The notes: generated by a model from the letters alone, not told the origin. A DNA stretch of 64,000 nt from Stenotrophomonas maltophilia D457 (GCF_000284595.1 NC_017671.1:2699001-2763000), one strand, 5' to 3'; counted from the stretch's first letter, positions 43,954 to 54,915 are shown. Numbers and translations are program-made.

Positions 43954-44239
43954 CGCCGGCCGCTGGGCGGCAGCTACGCATCTCCGCGCGGGTCATGGGG
44001 TTGCCGGCCAGCGGCCGGCACTACCATCGCGGGTGCTCTGTGCGCGGAACACGATCTGCGCTGCGCTTCGGTTCTGCCGTGGTACTGCCGGCCGCTGGCC
44101 GGCAGCTACGCGTCTCCGCGCGGGTCATGGGGTTGCCGGCCAGCGGCCGGCACTACCATCGAGGGTGCTCTCTGCGCCGCAGCGCGATCTGCGCTGCGCT
44201 TCGATTCTGCCGTGGTAGTGCCGGCCGCTGGCCGGCATC
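43950..44239. repeat. cluster of five SMAG palindromes in a 132-bp tandem duplication
   Basis: Five GTAG...CTAC-type hairpins with the core GCCGGCCGCTGGCCGGC stand at about 43950-43977, 44001-44025, 44082-44108, 44132-44156 and 44215-44239, in alternating orientation. The unit 43971-44102 is repeated as 44103-44234 with few differences. The first element supplies the stop of the DUF2894 gene and the last abuts the stop of the RAYT transposase, which is the enzyme thought to mobilise such repeats. Confidence 0.85.
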
Positions 44240-44684
44240 ACACCCAGTCCGACCACGCATGCGGATACTCGCCAATCTGCCCAGCAAGACCGGCGCGTAC
44301 CGGATTCCCCAGGATGTACAGCGCTTGCCGCGCCATCGACTCCTCGGCCCTCACGGCATGATCGAAGTAGCCGGGCTGCCACACCGTACTTCGACGGCCC
44401 GCCAGGCGATTCAGGGCAAGCGCGCTCGACGATTTCATCCGGCGTGCGATGTCTGGAAGGTCAGCTGCGCGCAGCTCGAACATCCAGTGGACGTGATCCG
44501 GCATGACGACCCATGCGTGTGACCGTACGAGCCCGCGCTGCTCGATGTAATCGAACTGGTCGATCACACATGCTGCAGCAGCTTTGCTTTCAAGGAGCCG
44601 GCGGCGCTGATGCGTGGTAGTTGTCAGAACGTAGACCTGGCCGATGATCGAGTGACGGCCCAGGCGGAGGCGATGGCTGCTCAT
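44238..44684 (-). CDS. REP-associated tyrosine transposase (RAYT)
   Basis: 148 aa IS200/IS605-like Y1 transposase. MPDHVHWMF holds the HUH metal-binding pair (about residue 63) and QALYILGNPVRAGLAGQIGE the conserved tyrosine (about 122). RAYTs recognise REP palindromes as single-stranded hairpins and are considered the source of their spread. There are no insertion-sequence ends; instead five SMAG palindromes lie on one side and two on the other. Start at 44684 (MSSHRLRLGRHSIIG); an ATG seven codons earlier is possible. Confidence 0.9.
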   Translation of the reverse strand: MSSHRLRLGRHSIIGQVYVLTTTTHQRRRLLESKAAAACVIDQFDYIEQRGLVRSHAWVVMPDHVHWMFELRAADLPDIARRMKSSSALALNRLAGRRSTVWQPGYFDHAVRAEESMARQALYILGNPVRAGLAGQIGEYPHAWSDWV

Positions 44685-44767
44685 GCGCCATGGTGGGTCG
44701 ATCATTGGGCGTTGGCTGTCGGGCCCTGCCTCGATGGAGGTTGGGAGATGTCTGAAGTTGAATGAGG

Positions 44768-44829
44768 TTGCCGGCCAGCGGCCGGCACTACCGGGGGCCG
44801 TAGGTTGCCGGCCAGCGGCCGGCACGACC
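44768..44829. repeat. two SMAG palindromes upstream of the RAYT gene
   Basis: Two copies with the core TTGCCGGCCAGCGGCCGGC are at about 44768-44791 and 44804-44829. Together with the cluster on the other side they flank the RAYT gene. They lie between the RAYT start and the entA stop. Confidence 0.82.
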
Positions 44830-44854
44830 ACAGCCGGCAGGCGGCCGTCGGGGC

Positions 44855-45613
44855 TCAGCCGCGCAGGGTGGCGCCGCCGTCGACGTACAGGTCGCTCATG
44901 GCCACGTGCCCGGCCTGATCGGAGAGCAGGAACATCACCGAGTGCGCGATGTCCTCGGGGGTGGCCAGCTTGCGCAGTGGAATGCCGGCCTTGTAGGTCT
45001 CCAGGCTGCCGGCGATCACCCGCTCGGCACCGTGCTCGTCCTGCCACATGCCGGTCTGCATCGGGGTCAACGTCGATCCCGGGGCGACGATGTTGCAGCG
45101 GATTCCCAGCGGCGCCAGCTCCAGCCCGAGGCAGCGGGTGAACATGGTGGCGGCGGCCTTGGATGCCGCATAGGCGGCCATCCCGTGTCGCGGCACACCG
45201 GCCGCATTCGAGCTGACGGTAACCATCGCGCCCTGCCCGCGCGGCGACATCACCCGCGCCAGGGCACGCCCGACATGGAACACGCCGTCGGTGTTCACCG
45301 CGAACACCCGGCGCCAGTCGTCATCGCCGGTCTCGGTCACGCCGCCCACATGCAGCACACCGGCCACGCTGGCGGCCAGCATGATCGGCCCGATGCTGGA
45401 CTCGACCCGATCCACCAAGGCGTCGACGGCCGCACTGTCGGTCACGTCAAGAGCAAACGCCTGCACACGTGCATCCGCGAACATGGGTGCCTCGCGATCG
45501 GTCGCCACCACGGTGCAACCGGCCGCGGCCAACAGCCGTACCAGTGCCTCACCGATGCCCCCGGCGGCACCGGTCACCAGCGCCACACGACCTTCAAAAC
45601 CGGTCAATTGCAT
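44855..45613 (-). CDS. entA: 2,3-dihydro-2,3-dihydroxybenzoate dehydrogenase
   Basis: 252 aa short-chain dehydrogenase that oxidises 2,3-dihydro-DHB to 2,3-dihydroxybenzoate. The NAD site is [20 protein letters not shown]; the catalytic Ser is in [14 protein letters not shown] and the Tyr/Lys in AAYAASKAA. The start overlaps the last ten bases of entF. It is the last gene of the minus-strand entS-C-E-B-B'-F-A operon. Confidence 0.92.
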   Translation of the reverse strand: MQLTGFEGRVALVTGAAGGIGEALVRLLAAAGCTVVATDREAPMFADARVQAFALDVTDSAAVDALVDRVESSIGPIMLAASVAGVLHVGGVTETGDDDWRRVFAVNTDGVFHVGRALARVMSPRGQGAMVTVSSNAAGVPRHGMAAYAASKAAATMFTRCLGLELAPLGIRCNIVAPGSTLTPMQTGMWQDEHGAERVIAGSLETYKAGIPLRKLATPEDIAHSVMFLLSDQAGHVAMSDLYVDGGATLRG

Positions 45614-48600
45614 GTTGCGGTCTCCTGTTGCTCGTCCCAGTGGCGCAACCGCGCCGACAACCACGGTGCCAGCTGCGCCACCGCATCGCGGCCGGTCAGT
45701 TCGGCGTGCAGGAACGGCAGTTCCAGTGCCTGCACCTTGCGCGCGTGGCTCCGCCACAACGCCGACTGCAGCTGTGGCCGCGCCTGGTGATCCCGGCCAG
45801 CGCGGACGTGCACCAGCGTGCCCTCGAACGGCCGGTGGATATGTTCACGGATCAGCCGATTGGTACCGGTCACCGCGCGCACCACGCCGTCAAGCACCAC
45901 ATCCGGCAGGCTGCCCAGTGCACTCCCGCCGCGACGCAGGAACGCGAGTATGCGTTCCCGGCTGTCCAGTTCCGGATGCGCATCCGGGTCGTGGCCGGCA
46001 ATCGCCAGTAGTGCCCGCAGTGCGGCGATGGCGTCCGGTTCAGGCTCGGCCCGCCAGCACTCGCTGGGATAGGCGTCCAGCAACACCAGTTCGCCGACGT
46101 CGCGGCCGATCTCATGCAGCCGCACCGCCATCGCCTGGGCGAGGATGCCGCCCACCGACCAGCCCAGCAGATGCACCGGCCCCTTCGGCTGTAGTGCGAC
46201 CACGCGCTGTACGTAATCGTTGGCCATCGCCTCGATGCTGCTCGGCAGTGGCAGCCGCGCGTCCAGTGCCGGCGACTGCAGGCCATACACCGGGCGGGCT
46301 GGTTGCAGTGCCCGGGCGAGGGTGCGGTAGTTCCAGGCGATGCCACCGGCCGGGTGCAGCACGAACAGCGGAGTGGGCCCGGCAGCGTCGGTTGCGGCCA
46401 GCGCGATCACCGGCCCCAGCGCGTGATCGGCCAGCGCGGGTGGCGCGGCAATACGAACCGCCAGCGCGGCCACGGTGGGCTGGGCAAACAAGGCGCCCAA
46501 ACCCAGATCGCAGCGCCAGCGCTGCTCGATCGCCAGCAGCAGGTGCACCGCCGACAGCGAGTCACCGCCGAGACTGAAGAAGTCCGCATCCACCGCCACC
46601 GGCGCCTCACGCCCAAGCGCCTGTGCGAACAGCAACGCCAGCTCTTGTTCCAACGGCGTGCGCGGCGCCAAGCCGGCAACTTCACGTTGCGGTGGCTTCG
46701 GCAACGCGTTGCGGTCGAGCTTGCCGTTGGCGGTCACCGGCCAGTGGTCCACACCAACGATGGCCGAGGGCACCATGTAGTCAGGCACACGCGTGGCGAG
46801 GTGGCTGCGCAGCATTACGGCATCGGCAAGCGCGGTCGGCACATAGGCCACCAGACGCGCTTCGCCGGGAGCATCCTGGCGTAGCTGCACTTCCACCCGC
46901 TCCATGCCCGGCAGTTCGCGCAAAGCCGCCTCGATCTCGCCCAGTTCGATGCGCAGGCCGCGCAGTTTCACCTGATGGTCGCTGCGGCCCAGGTACTCCA
47001 CCGCACCATCGCGGCGCCAGCGCGCCACGTCGCCGGTGCGGTAGATGCGCTCGCCCGCCAGGAAAGGATCGGCAAGGAAGCGTTCGGCGGTCAGATCGTC
47101 GCGACCGAGATAGCCGCGTGCCAGCTGCACGCCGCCCAGGTACAGGTCACCGGCCACACCGACCGGCACCGCCTGCATCCGGGCGTCCAGCACGTACAGG
47201 CGGGTGTTCCAGACCGGGAAGCCGATCGGCACCGGCCGCGAGCGATCCTGCGCTGACGCCGGCCAATAGCTGACGTCCACTGCGGCCTCGGTCGGGCCAT
47301 ACAGGTTGTGCAGTTCTGCGTGCACGCGCGCATGGAAGCGGTCGCGCAACGCAGCGTCCAGCGCCTCGCCACTGGTGAATACGCGGCGCAGCTGCAAACC
47401 TTCGGAGGCCGGCGCAGCGAGGAAGGCGTCGAGCATCGACGGCACGAAATGCGCGGTGGTGATGCCATGGCCCCGGATCAAGCGCGCCAGTTCAGTGGGA
47501 TCGCGATGCGCATCGGGCCTGGCAACCACCAGCGTTGCCCCGCACAGCAGCGGCAGGAAGAATTCCCAGACCGAGACATCGAAGGTGGCCGGGGTCTTCT
47601 GCAGCACGCGGTCATCGGCGCCGATGTCGTAGTGCTCGCGCATCCACAGCAGGCGATTGACGATCGCGCGGTGTTCGACGACCACGCCCTTGGGCTCGCC
47701 GGTCGAACCGGAGGTATAGATCACATAGGCGGCATCGCTGGGCGCAGGATCCGCCCATGGCGCCGCGAAACTCAGCGCGGTCCACTGCTCCGGCGCGAGC
47801 ACCGGCACACCGGCCACGCGCACCGATACGTCTGGCGCAGCCAGTACGCACACCGGCTGCGCCGACGCAAGAATACGTGCCAACCGCTCGTCAGGATGGG
47901 CAAGGTCCAGCGGAAGATAGGCCGCGCCTGCGCGCAGCACCGCGACCAGCGCGAGCACCAGTTCCAGCGAGCGCGGCAATGCCACCGCGACTACGCTGCC
48001 CGGGCCGACGCCCATCCCGCGCAGTTGTGCGGCAAGCGCGAAACTGCGCGCTTCCAGCGTTGCATAGTCGAGCGTAGTGCCGCCGAACACCAGCGCCGGC
48101 GCGTGCGGATCCCGATCCATGCCCTGCTGCAGCAGTTCAACCAGGGTAGTCTCGGGAAGCGCGTGCGCGGTGGCATTGAAACCGTGCAGCACCTGCTGCG
48201 CCTCCTCAAGCGTCGCCAACGGCACGGCTGCAATATCGTCAGCCTGCAATGCTGCCGACACGAAATGCAGCAACCGCGCTGCATGCGCATCGACATCCTC
48301 GCGACTGTACAGCGCGGGATTGGCCTCGATCTCCAGATCGAGAAGGTGCTGGCCATCGCCACGGAAGCCCAGTGTCAGATCATCCACCGGCCCGGTGCAC
48401 AGCACCTCCAGCGTCGCCTGCACGCCGGCCAGCGCCAGCGGCTTGTAGAACGGCTGCACATTCACCAGCGGACCGTGCAGGCGCTGCTGCGCGCCGACCA
48501 GCCCCAGGTCGCGGCGCAGCTGCTCACTGCGGTAACGGCCGTGCTTGCGACCCTGGCTGAGCTGCCGGCCCAGGCCGCGGGTGAAGGCCTCGACGCTGCC

Positions 48601-49494
48601 CTCGCCGGCCGCTACGCGCAGCGGCAACACGTTCATCACCATCGCCGGCACCCGCGCCGACGCGTTGCCGAGCCGGCCCATGTAGGGCACGCCCAGCACC
48701 ACTTCATCGGCAGCGCTCATCCGCCGCAGGTACTCGGCCGCCAGCGCGGCCAGCACATCCGGCCAGGGCTGCAGCCAACGTGCCGACGCCTGCAGCAGCT
48801 GCTCGCGGAAGGCCGCATCGAGCGGCCGCACCCAGCGCAGCGCATCGTCGCTGGCCGCCACGGTGCCTGCCAGGCCCACGCCCGCCGGCGCCCCCTGCAA
48901 CTGCTCGCGCCACCAGCGCCCGGCCTGCGCACGACGCGGGTCGGCACGATAGGCGGCGTCATCCGCCAGCACGCCCGCCAGCCCTGGCAGCGGTTCAGCC
49001 ATGCGACCGGCATGCAACGCGCACACGCGATCGGTGAACAGCGCCATGCCGTAGCCATCGGCGGCCAGATGATGCACGCGCAGGTACCAGACCCAGCGCT
49101 GCCCGCCCAGGTCAAACAACACCTGCTGACTGATCCGGTCACGGGTGGGATCGACCGGGCTCAGACGGTCGGTGTGCATCAGGTTGCGTGCCGCAGCGGC
49201 GGGATCCGCCGCGGTGGAAACATCGCGCACCGAAAGCAGCGGCACGTGTGCCGGGTCATGCCACTGCAGCGGCTGGCCATCGGCCCCTTCGGCAAAGCGC
49301 AATGCGAAGGCCTGGGCCTCGCCTGCAGCCTGGTCTGCCGCTGCAATGAACGCGGCCACGTCCAACGGGCCGTCGATCCACACCGCGTGCGCGGTATTGA
49401 ATGACGGATTGTCCGGTGCCAGCCGCTGTGCGAACCACAGTCCGGCCTGGGCCTCGGTCAATGCCACCGGTGTGGCCAGCGCAGCGGCGTTCAT
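45604..49494 (-). CDS. entF: enterobactin synthase component F (serine NRPS)
   Basis: 1296 aa single-module NRPS, matching E. coli EntF (1293 aa). Condensation domain with [14 protein letters not shown] (about 135-145), adenylation domain with [20 protein letters not shown] (about 600), carrier domain with [15 protein letters not shown] (about 985), and a thioesterase with nucleophile [15 protein letters not shown] (about 1120). It activates serine, joins it to DHB from the aryl carrier protein, and cyclises the trilactone. The ATG overlaps the stop of the small carrier protein gene. No MbtH-type partner gene (ybdZ) was found in this cluster. Confidence 0.93.
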   Translation of the reverse strand: MNAAALATPVALTEAQAGLWFAQRLAPDNPSFNTAHAVWIDGPLDVAAFIAAADQAAGEAQAFALRFAEGADGQPLQWHDPAHVPLLSVRDVSTAADPAAAARNLMHTDRLSPVDPTRDRISQQVLFDLGGQRWVWYLRVHHLAADGYGMALFTDRVCALHAGRMAEPLPGLAGVLADDAAYRADPRRAQAGRWWREQLQGAPAGVGLAGTVAASDDALRWVRPLDAAFREQLLQASARWLQPWPDVLAALAAEYLRRMSAADEVVLGVPYMGRLGNASARVPAMVMNVLPLRVAAGEGSVEAFTRGLGRQLSQGRKHGRYRSEQLRRDLGLVGAQQRLHGPLVNVQPFYKPLALAGVQATLEVLCTGPVDDLTLGFRGDGQHLLDLEIEANPALYSREDVDAHAARLLHFVSAALQADDIAAVPLATLEEAQQVLHGFNATAHALPETTLVELLQQGMDRDPHAPALVFGGTTLDYATLEARSFALAAQLRGMGVGPGSVVAVALPRSLELVLALVAVLRAGAAYLPLDLAHPDERLARILASAQPVCVLAAPDVSVRVAGVPVLAPEQWTALSFAAPWADPAPSDAAYVIYTSGSTGEPKGVVVEHRAIVNRLLWMREHYDIGADDRVLQKTPATFDVSVWEFFLPLLCGATLVVARPDAHRDPTELARLIRGHGITTAHFVPSMLDAFLAAPASEGLQLRRVFTSGEALDAALRDRFHARVHAELHNLYGPTEAAVDVSYWPASAQDRSRPVPIGFPVWNTRLYVLDARMQAVPVGVAGDLYLGGVQLARGYLGRDDLTAERFLADPFLAGERIYRTGDVARWRRDGAVEYLGRSDHQVKLRGLRIELGEIEAALRELPGMERVEVQLRQDAPGEARLVAYVPTALADAVMLRSHLATRVPDYMVPSAIVGVDHWPVTANGKLDRNALPKPPQREVAGLAPRTPLEQELALLFAQALGREAPVAVDADFFSLGGDSLSAVHLLLAIEQRWRCDLGLGALFAQPTVAALAVRIAAPPALADHALGPVIALAATDAAGPTPLFVLHPAGGIAWNYRTLARALQPARPVYGLQSPALDARLPLPSSIEAMANDYVQRVVALQPKGPVHLLGWSVGGILAQAMAVRLHEIGRDVGELVLLDAYPSECWRAEPEPDAIAALRALLAIAGHDPDAHPELDSRERILAFLRRGGSALGSLPDVVLDGVVRAVTGTNRLIREHIHRPFEGTLVHVRAGRDHQARPQLQSALWRSHARKVQALELPFLHAELTGRDAVAQLAPWLSARLRHWDEQQETATCN

Positions 49495-49751
49495 GCGTTC
49501 TGCGCGGCCTGCAGTTGCTGCACCACAGCCCACCACTGGCGCAGCGTGGTGTGCTCGGCCAGCTGCGAGAACTCAATGGGCAGGCCGGTGTTGCCCCAGG
49601 CCAGGACCAGGCCGAGCATGCGCATCGAGTCCAGGTCCAGGTCGATCAGGTTGTCGTCGTCACCGATCTCGGCCGGGGCACATTCCAGCACGCGCGCCAC
49701 GTCGGCACGCATGCGCTCCAGATCCAGCACCTCACCCGTGGCGGCCATCAC
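49491..49751 (-). CDS. stand-alone aryl carrier protein (EntB C-terminal domain)
   Basis: 86 aa. LIDLDLDSMRMLGLVLAWG contains the Ser that takes the phosphopantetheine arm and matches the ArCP domain of E. coli EntB. In E. coli this domain is fused to the isochorismatase; here it is a separate gene overlapping both the isochorismatase stop and the entF start. It carries DHB, loaded by EntE, to EntF. Often called entB' in S. maltophilia. Confidence 0.9.
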   Translation of the reverse strand: MMAATGEVLDLERMRADVARVLECAPAEIGDDDNLIDLDLDSMRMLGLVLAWGNTGLPIEFSQLAEHTTLRQWWAVVQQLQAAQNA

Positions 49752-50380
49752 AGCACCTCCAGCAACTGGTCGGTGGTCATCGGTACGCCACAGGTGCGGG
49801 CAATCCAGTGCAGGGCCTGATCGTGGTCAGCACGCGAGAAATCCGCTACCGCATCGGCCGCGATGAACGCCTCGATGTCGCGCTGGAAGGCTTCGACCAC
49901 GGTGGCCGTGCAGCCTATATGCGCATACACGCCAGTGACCAGCAGCTGGTCGCGTCCACGCACCCGCATCAGCGTCTCCAGGTTGCTGCGCTGGAACGCG
50001 CTGTAGCGGTGCTTCACCAGCACGTGCTCGCCAGGCTGCGGTGCCAGTGCCTCGATGATTGGTTCATGGTCGGCGCTGCGACGCATGCCTGGTCCCCACA
50101 GGTCGGCCTGCAGGCCACGGTCACGGCGGTCCTGGTCGCCATGCTGGGCGGTGTAGAACACCGGAATGCCGTGCGCGCGGCAATGCGCCAGCAGCCGTGC
50201 GATGTTGTCCACTGCCGGCCGCAGCGGTGCGTTGCCGGCGTCGAATGCGGCCAGGAAATAGCGCTGCATGTCGTGCACCAGCAGGGCGGCACGATCGCGC
50301 TGCGGGCGCCACGGGCCGCGCGCCTGCGGCAGCTCGGCGGCAGTCGGCAAGGGGTAATCGGTGATACGGGGCAGCGCCAT
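49748..50380 (-). CDS. entB: isochorismatase
   Basis: 210 aa. It converts isochorismate to 2,3-dihydro-2,3-DHB and pyruvate. LLVHDMQRYFL provides the catalytic Asp, VLVKHRYSAFQ the Lys, and TGVYAHIGCTATVVEAF the EntB-type loop where amidohydrolases have the nucleophilic Cys. It corresponds to the N-terminal domain of E. coli EntB only. ATG overlaps the entE stop; its stop overlaps the carrier gene. Confidence 0.92.
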   Translation of the reverse strand: MALPRITDYPLPTAAELPQARGPWRPQRDRAALLVHDMQRYFLAAFDAGNAPLRPAVDNIARLLAHCRAHGIPVFYTAQHGDQDRRDRGLQADLWGPGMRRSADHEPIIEALAPQPGEHVLVKHRYSAFQRSNLETLMRVRGRDQLLVTGVYAHIGCTATVVEAFQRDIEAFIAADAVADFSRADHDQALHWIARTCGVPMTTDQLLEVL

Positions 50381-52032
50381 CAGCGCGTTCCTCCTGTCTG
50401 TTGCAGATGACGCGCACGCAGCTGCGCGCGCAGTTCGCGGCGGCTGATCTTGCCGACCGCGGTGGTATCGAAACTGTCGACGAACACGACCTGGTCGGGC
50501 ACCTTGAACGCGGCCAGGCCGCGCCCGCGCATCCAGGCCTTCAGTGCCGGGGCCTTGATCGGCTCACCCTGCTGGATCACGAACGCGCAGCTGCGCTCAC
50601 CGAGATACTCGTCAGGAATGGAGACCACGGCGGCGTCGAATACGCCGGGGTGGGCCAGAAGGTGATCTTCGATCTCCTCGGCGGAGATTTTCTCGCCCGC
50701 CCGGTTGATGTGGTCACCGGCACGGCCCTGCACCACCAGGTAGCCTCCGGGCAGCTGCTGCACGCGGTCGCCGGTGCGGTAGAAGCCGTCGTCGGTGAAC
50801 GAACGCGCATTGGCCACCGCATCGTTGTGGTAGCCACGGATGGTGTAAGGGCCGCGGGTCAGCAGATGCCCTACCTCGCCTTCCGGCACCGGCTGGTCAT
50901 GGTCATCGACCACGCGCACCTCGTCGTCCGGGCTGATCGGCCGGCCCTGGCAGGCTACGATCAGTTCTTCCGGATCATCCAGCCGTGTGTAGTTCACCAG
51001 GCCTTCGGCCATGCCGAACACCTGCTGCAGCGTGCAGCCAAGACCGTCAATCACCCGCCGTGCGGCTTCCGGCACCAGTTTGGCCCCGCCTACCTGCAGT
51101 ACCTGCAGGCTGGACAGGTCGTGCTTGCTGGTGGCGGCGGCCTGTGCCCACAACAGCGCCAGCGGCGGCACCAGCCCACAGCAGGTCACTTGCTCGCGCG
51201 CGATCAGCGGGAAGGCCGCGTCCGGCCCCGGACCGGGGCTGAGCACCACGCGGGCACCGGCATACAGCGCGCCGAAGAAACCGGGCGAGCTCATGGGAAA
51301 GTTGTGCGCGGCCGGCAGCGCGACCAGATACACGCTGTCGCGGTCGATGCCGCAGAGGTCATTGCTGGCACGGAACGAGTAGATGTAGTCGTCGTGGGTG
51401 CGTGGAATCAGCTTGGACAGCCCGGTGCTGCCGCCGGAGATCTGCAGGAACGCCACCGACTGCGGGTCCGGGTCGGCCGGCAGCTGGTTGCGGTCTCCCT
51501 GCAGCGCCTCGAGCGCGGTGAACTCTGCTGCATCGCCATCGATGACCACGTGGCGCAGCGCCGGCACCTCGGCCTGCAGCGCCCGCGCCAGCCCGCGATG
51601 ATCAAAGCCATCGTGCAGGTCGGCAGTGATGTAGGCACTGGCTTCGGCCTTGTTGGCGAAGTGCACCAGCTCGGTGATGCGGTGCGCCGGCAGCGCGTAC
51701 ACCGGCACCAGGCCGGCGCGGAACAGCCCGCATACGGTGGCGATGAACCCGGCGGTGTTGCCCAGCTGTACCAGCACCCGCTCACCGGGTTGCAGGCCGA
51801 GTGCCAGCAGTCCGGCACCGATGCGACCGGCCTCGTGCCACAGCTGCGCGTAGCTCAGGCGCACATCGCCAGCGACCACGGCGATGTCATCAGCGTAGCG
51901 TTCCGCACGCTCACGCAGGAACGCCGGGAAGGTCTCGCCGCGCCAGTAGCCCGCCTCGCGATAGCGCGCCACCAGCGCATCGGGCCATGCCTGCTGCAGT
52001 GGCAGGCGGGAAGAAACAGTGGGCGTGTTCAT
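50380..52032 (-). CDS. entE: 2,3-dihydroxybenzoate-AMP ligase
   Basis: 550 aa stand-alone adenylation enzyme (E. coli EntE 536 aa) that activates DHB and loads it on the carrier protein. [20 protein letters not shown] is the ATP loop (about 190), [19 protein letters not shown] the aryl-binding region, [15 protein letters not shown] holds the hinge Asp, and [10 protein letters not shown] the catalytic Lys. It overlaps entC and entB by ATGA junctions. Confidence 0.94.
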   Translation of the reverse strand: MNTPTVSSRLPLQQAWPDALVARYREAGYWRGETFPAFLRERAERYADDIAVVAGDVRLSYAQLWHEAGRIGAGLLALGLQPGERVLVQLGNTAGFIATVCGLFRAGLVPVYALPAHRITELVHFANKAEASAYITADLHDGFDHRGLARALQAEVPALRHVVIDGDAAEFTALEALQGDRNQLPADPDPQSVAFLQISGGSTGLSKLIPRTHDDYIYSFRASNDLCGIDRDSVYLVALPAAHNFPMSSPGFFGALYAGARVVLSPGPGPDAAFPLIAREQVTCCGLVPPLALLWAQAAATSKHDLSSLQVLQVGGAKLVPEAARRVIDGLGCTLQQVFGMAEGLVNYTRLDDPEELIVACQGRPISPDDEVRVVDDHDQPVPEGEVGHLLTRGPYTIRGYHNDAVANARSFTDDGFYRTGDRVQQLPGGYLVVQGRAGDHINRAGEKISAEEIEDHLLAHPGVFDAAVVSIPDEYLGERSCAFVIQQGEPIKAPALKAWMRGRGLAAFKVPDQVVFVDSFDTTAVGKISRRELRAQLRARHLQQTGGTR

Positions 52033-53222
52033 GCAGCAGGCTCGATGACGGGCGCGGCGTCGTGGACGCCCAACGCGTTCAACAGGGCGGCAAACTTCGC
52101 CGCGGTTTCGGCGACCTCGGCCTCGGGCTGCGACTGGGCAACGATGCCGGCGCCGGCGTACAGGCGCAGCTGCGTGCCCTGCAGGCGTGCGCAGCGGATC
52201 GCCACATACCAGTCACCATCCCCTTGCGCATCCAGCCAGCCGACCGCACCGGCGTAGAAGCCACGCGGCACCGGCTCAAGCTCGCGGATACGCTGCAGTG
52301 CCGCCAGCCGGGGTGTACCGCAGACCGCCGGCGTTGGATGCAACTGCGCCAGCAGCTCGGCCGCCGATGTCTGCGGATCCTTCAGGGTGGCGTGGATGCG
52401 GGTGCCGAGATGCCACATGCTGGCGGTGGCATGCAGCACCGGGCGCGGCTGCGCATCGATGTGGCTGCAGTACGGCGCCAGGCCCTCGATGATGGCCTCG
52501 ACCACGTGGCGGTGCTCGTCATGGTCCTTGTTCGAAGCCAGCAGCGCCTGCGCGGCGCGCTCGTCCTCGGCGGCATCGGCACTGCGGCGCGCGGACCCGG
52601 CCAGCGGGTGCGACAACAGCTCGGCGCCACGCTTGCGCAGCAGCAGCTCCGGTGTTGCGCCGACCAGCCAGGCCGGTGCGTGCCCCGGTTCAACCGGAAG
52701 CGGCACCGCATAGGTCGCCACCGAGGGATCCGCGCCCAACCGCGCCAGCAGCACCTCTGGAGACAGCGCATGGCGGCTGTGCGCCAGCAGGCTGCGCGCC
52801 AGCACCACCTTGTGCAGGTCCTGGTCGGGCGCGCGCAGCGCCTTCACTGCCTCGGCAACCGCGGCTGCATAGTCCTGCGCTGCGGGCTCCGCCTGCAGCG
52901 GGCCCTGCAGCGCCGGCGCCGCCCGTGGTTGCAACGGCAGGGCCGGCAGCAGGCGCTCGGGCTGGTACAACGCGTCGTCGGCACGCGGTTCGAATGGCAC
53001 CGCACCGACCAGCAGGCCCGGACCGCCACGCTGCTGGGCGAAGAAGGCCGCAACGCGCTCCGCCAGGGTTGCCAGCGCGCCACCCGGCAGCGCGAGGCGG
53101 CAACCGCGTGCGTGCACATGCTGGCCGGCATGCTGCAGCAGGAACAACGACGCGTCGTCAGTGCTCTCGAGCGGCGCGGGCGCAGCCTCCGGCCACGCGC
53201 CCTGCATCAGGGAATCGTTCAT
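52029..53222 (-). CDS. entC: isochorismate synthase
   Basis: 397 aa. It converts chorismate to isochorismate, the first committed step. [13 protein letters not shown], the Glu/Arg region [45 protein letters not shown] and [10 protein letters not shown] are the chorismate-binding segments. ATG at 53222 overlaps the exporter stop. Confidence 0.93.
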   Translation of the reverse strand: MNDSLMQGAWPEAAPAPLESTDDASLFLLQHAGQHVHARGCRLALPGGALATLAERVAAFFAQQRGGPGLLVGAVPFEPRADDALYQPERLLPALPLQPRAAPALQGPLQAEPAAQDYAAAVAEAVKALRAPDQDLHKVVLARSLLAHSRHALSPEVLLARLGADPSVATYAVPLPVEPGHAPAWLVGATPELLLRKRGAELLSHPLAGSARRSADAAEDERAAQALLASNKDHDEHRHVVEAIIEGLAPYCSHIDAQPRPVLHATASMWHLGTRIHATLKDPQTSAAELLAQLHPTPAVCGTPRLAALQRIRELEPVPRGFYAGAVGWLDAQGDGDWYVAIRCARLQGTQLRLYAGAGIVAQSQPEAEVAETAAKFAALLNALGVHDAAPVIEPAA

Positions 53223-54415
53223 GGGGTCTCCTTCATCCGATGCGCTGCAGCCAGCGCGCACAGCAACAGCAGCAGCGCGCCGACCAGCAGATATGGCAGG
53301 CTGGGCCCGCCGCGATACAACAGCGTGCCGAGCATCGGCCCGGCCACCATGCCCAGCCCCTGCGCGGCAGCGACCGTGCCCGCCGCGGCACCCTGCTCGT
53401 GCGCTTCCACCGCGTCGGCGGCCAGCGCCTGGAACGAGGGGAATACGAAGCCCATGCCGAACGCGGCCAGCGCGTATGCCGCCGGCAACTGCCAGCCCTG
53501 CTGCACGCCCGCCACCGAAGCAAAGCCAATGCCGGAAATCAGCGCGCCGAGGATGATCCAGCGGCGCGGATGCACCTCCAGCTTCATCACCAGCGCCTGC
53601 GCCAGGATCAGGCCGATGCCGACCGCGGTCAGCGCGATGCCGGCCATGCGTGCACCAGCGGCAGCATCCAGGCCCAGGCGATCAATCGCGAAAAAGCCCA
53701 CCGTCACCTGCGCGATGGTCACCGAGACCATGGCGATGAGCGCCGCCAGCTGCGGCAGGCGCAGGCGCGGGTCGAGGCGGCTCATCGGCGCGCGGCGCTG
53801 TGCGGACGCGCCAACCACCGGCGGTGTAGCCGGCAGCCGCCAGGCCAGCAATGCCAGTGCCAGCAGCGGCAGCAACGCGGCCACGTACAGCGCCAGCGAA
53901 AGGTTGGTATAGGCAAGCCAGCCGGCAGCGGCCGGCCCGAGCACCATGCCCAGCGCATTGGCGCTGCCCAGTCGGGCGAGGAATTTCGCACGTTGGCCGG
54001 TCGGTGCCTTGTCGGCGATGATCGCGGCTGCGGTGGGCGGCACCGCCGCGTAGAACAGGCCGATCAGGCCTCGCGCACCGACCAGCACCAGCACCGATAC
54101 CAGTACCGGCGGCACCGCCTGCAGGGCAACGTCGATGAACACCGCCAGCGCGATGTAGACCACGGTGTAGGCGCTCATCGCCAGCATCAGCACGCGCTTG
54201 CGGCCGATGCGGTCGCTGAGCTGGCCCCATGGGCGCGCGGCCAGCATCCACAACGCGCCCGCGGCGGTGACCGACAGTCCGGCATGCCACTCGGACAGCC
54301 CGAGCATGCGGACCACCGGACCGATCACGGCGACGAAGGACATCATCGCCATGGTGCCGATCAGGGCGGCCACTACCAGCGCCGGCAAGCCGGGAACGAC
54401 GGGACGTGCGTGCAT
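53219..54415 (-). CDS. entS: MFS siderophore exporter (EntS-type)
   Basis: 398 aa with about twelve hydrophobic helices. The loop RPWGQLSDRIGRKRVLMLAM is the MFS signature between helices 2 and 3. As first gene of the ent operon it should export the finished catecholate from the cytoplasm, like EntS. The ATG at 54415 (MHARPVVPGLP) lies about 90 bases after a Fur-like box. The assignment to EntS rests mainly on context. Confidence 0.85.
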   Translation of the reverse strand: MHARPVVPGLPALVVAALIGTMAMMSFVAVIGPVVRMLGLSEWHAGLSVTAAGALWMLAARPWGQLSDRIGRKRVLMLAMSAYTVVYIALAVFIDVALQAVPPVLVSVLVLVGARGLIGLFYAAVPPTAAAIIADKAPTGQRAKFLARLGSANALGMVLGPAAAGWLAYTNLSLALYVAALLPLLALALLAWRLPATPPVVGASAQRRAPMSRLDPRLRLPQLAALIAMVSVTIAQVTVGFFAIDRLGLDAAAGARMAGIALTAVGIGLILAQALVMKLEVHPRRWIILGALISGIGFASVAGVQQGWQLPAAYALAAFGMGFVFPSFQALAADAVEAHEQGAAAGTVAAAQGLGMVAGPMLGTLLYRGGPSLPYLLVGALLLLLCALAAAHRMKETP

Positions 54416-54501
54416 GGAACACCAGCCGTAACAGGAAGGGATCGCCGGGCGCACCTGCGCCCCGCCCGGCGCCGGCCCTGCTCAGGACCGGACGCCATCC
54501 T

Positions 54502-54535
54502 CAAATGATAACGGCTCGTATTTGCATTTGATACC
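54502..54535. promoter_or_regulatory. Fur-like box upstream of entS
   Basis: CAAATGATAACGGCTCGTAT followed by TTGCATTTGATAC is AT-rich in a GC-rich context and contains hexamer-type repeats (AATGATAAC, and TGCAAATAC on the other strand) resembling xanthomonad Fur sites. GCATTTGATACC recurs in inverse orientation at 54916-54927. Iron repression of the ent operon is expected from the family. Confidence 0.5.
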
Positions 54536-54566
54536 CATTCTCTTGAACGGGCACGCAACAGCGACT

Positions 54567-54896
54567 TCAGCGCACCGCGCGCAGGCCCAACAGGCCACGG
54601 CGCTTGAACCACCATTCCAATGGCAGCGTCACCAGCGGCGGGATGGCTGCCAGTAGCGCCAGCGCACTGGCCCACCACGGCCAGCGCAGGCGCAGCGCCG
54701 CGAACAGCGTCACCGCCACATAGAGCAGGAACGCCACGCCGTGCAGGGGTCCGAACAGCTTCACCAGCGCCACGTTGGCCATGGGGCCGTACTTCATCCA
54801 CATGCCGATGAGCAGGCCGGCCCAGGTCACGGCCTCGATGAAAGCGACCGCGGCGAACAGGCGTCCGCTCGGGTGCATGGGGGAACGTTGGGTCAC
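54567..54896 (-). CDS. DUF3817 integral membrane protein
   Basis: 109 aa with three hydrophobic helices (FAAVAFIEAVTWAGLLIGMW, LHGVAFLLYVAVTLFAAL, ASALALLAAIPPLVTLPLEW). The pattern E-A-x-T-W-x-x-L and G-x-x-H-G-x-x-F is DUF3817 (YdzA-like). CCGGAG seven bases before GTG 54896 supports that start; ATG 54878 has none. A Fur-like box stands just upstream. Function unknown. Confidence 0.78.
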   Translation of the reverse strand: MTQRSPMHPSGRLFAAVAFIEAVTWAGLLIGMWMKYGPMANVALVKLFGPLHGVAFLLYVAVTLFAALRLRWPWWASALALLAAIPPLVTLPLEWWFKRRGLLGLRAVR

Positions 54897-54915
54897 ACGG
54901 GGCTCCGGCAGCGGG

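Noticed and set aside
43950-44240. Possible CRISPR array from regular repeats.
   Set aside because: Repeats are palindromic, alternate in orientation and are separated by duplicated, not unique, sequence; no cas genes are present.
44238-44684. Complete IS200-type insertion sequence.
   Set aside because: No left and right IS ends or accessory tnpB were found; the gene is a domesticated-type RAYT associated with REP sequences.
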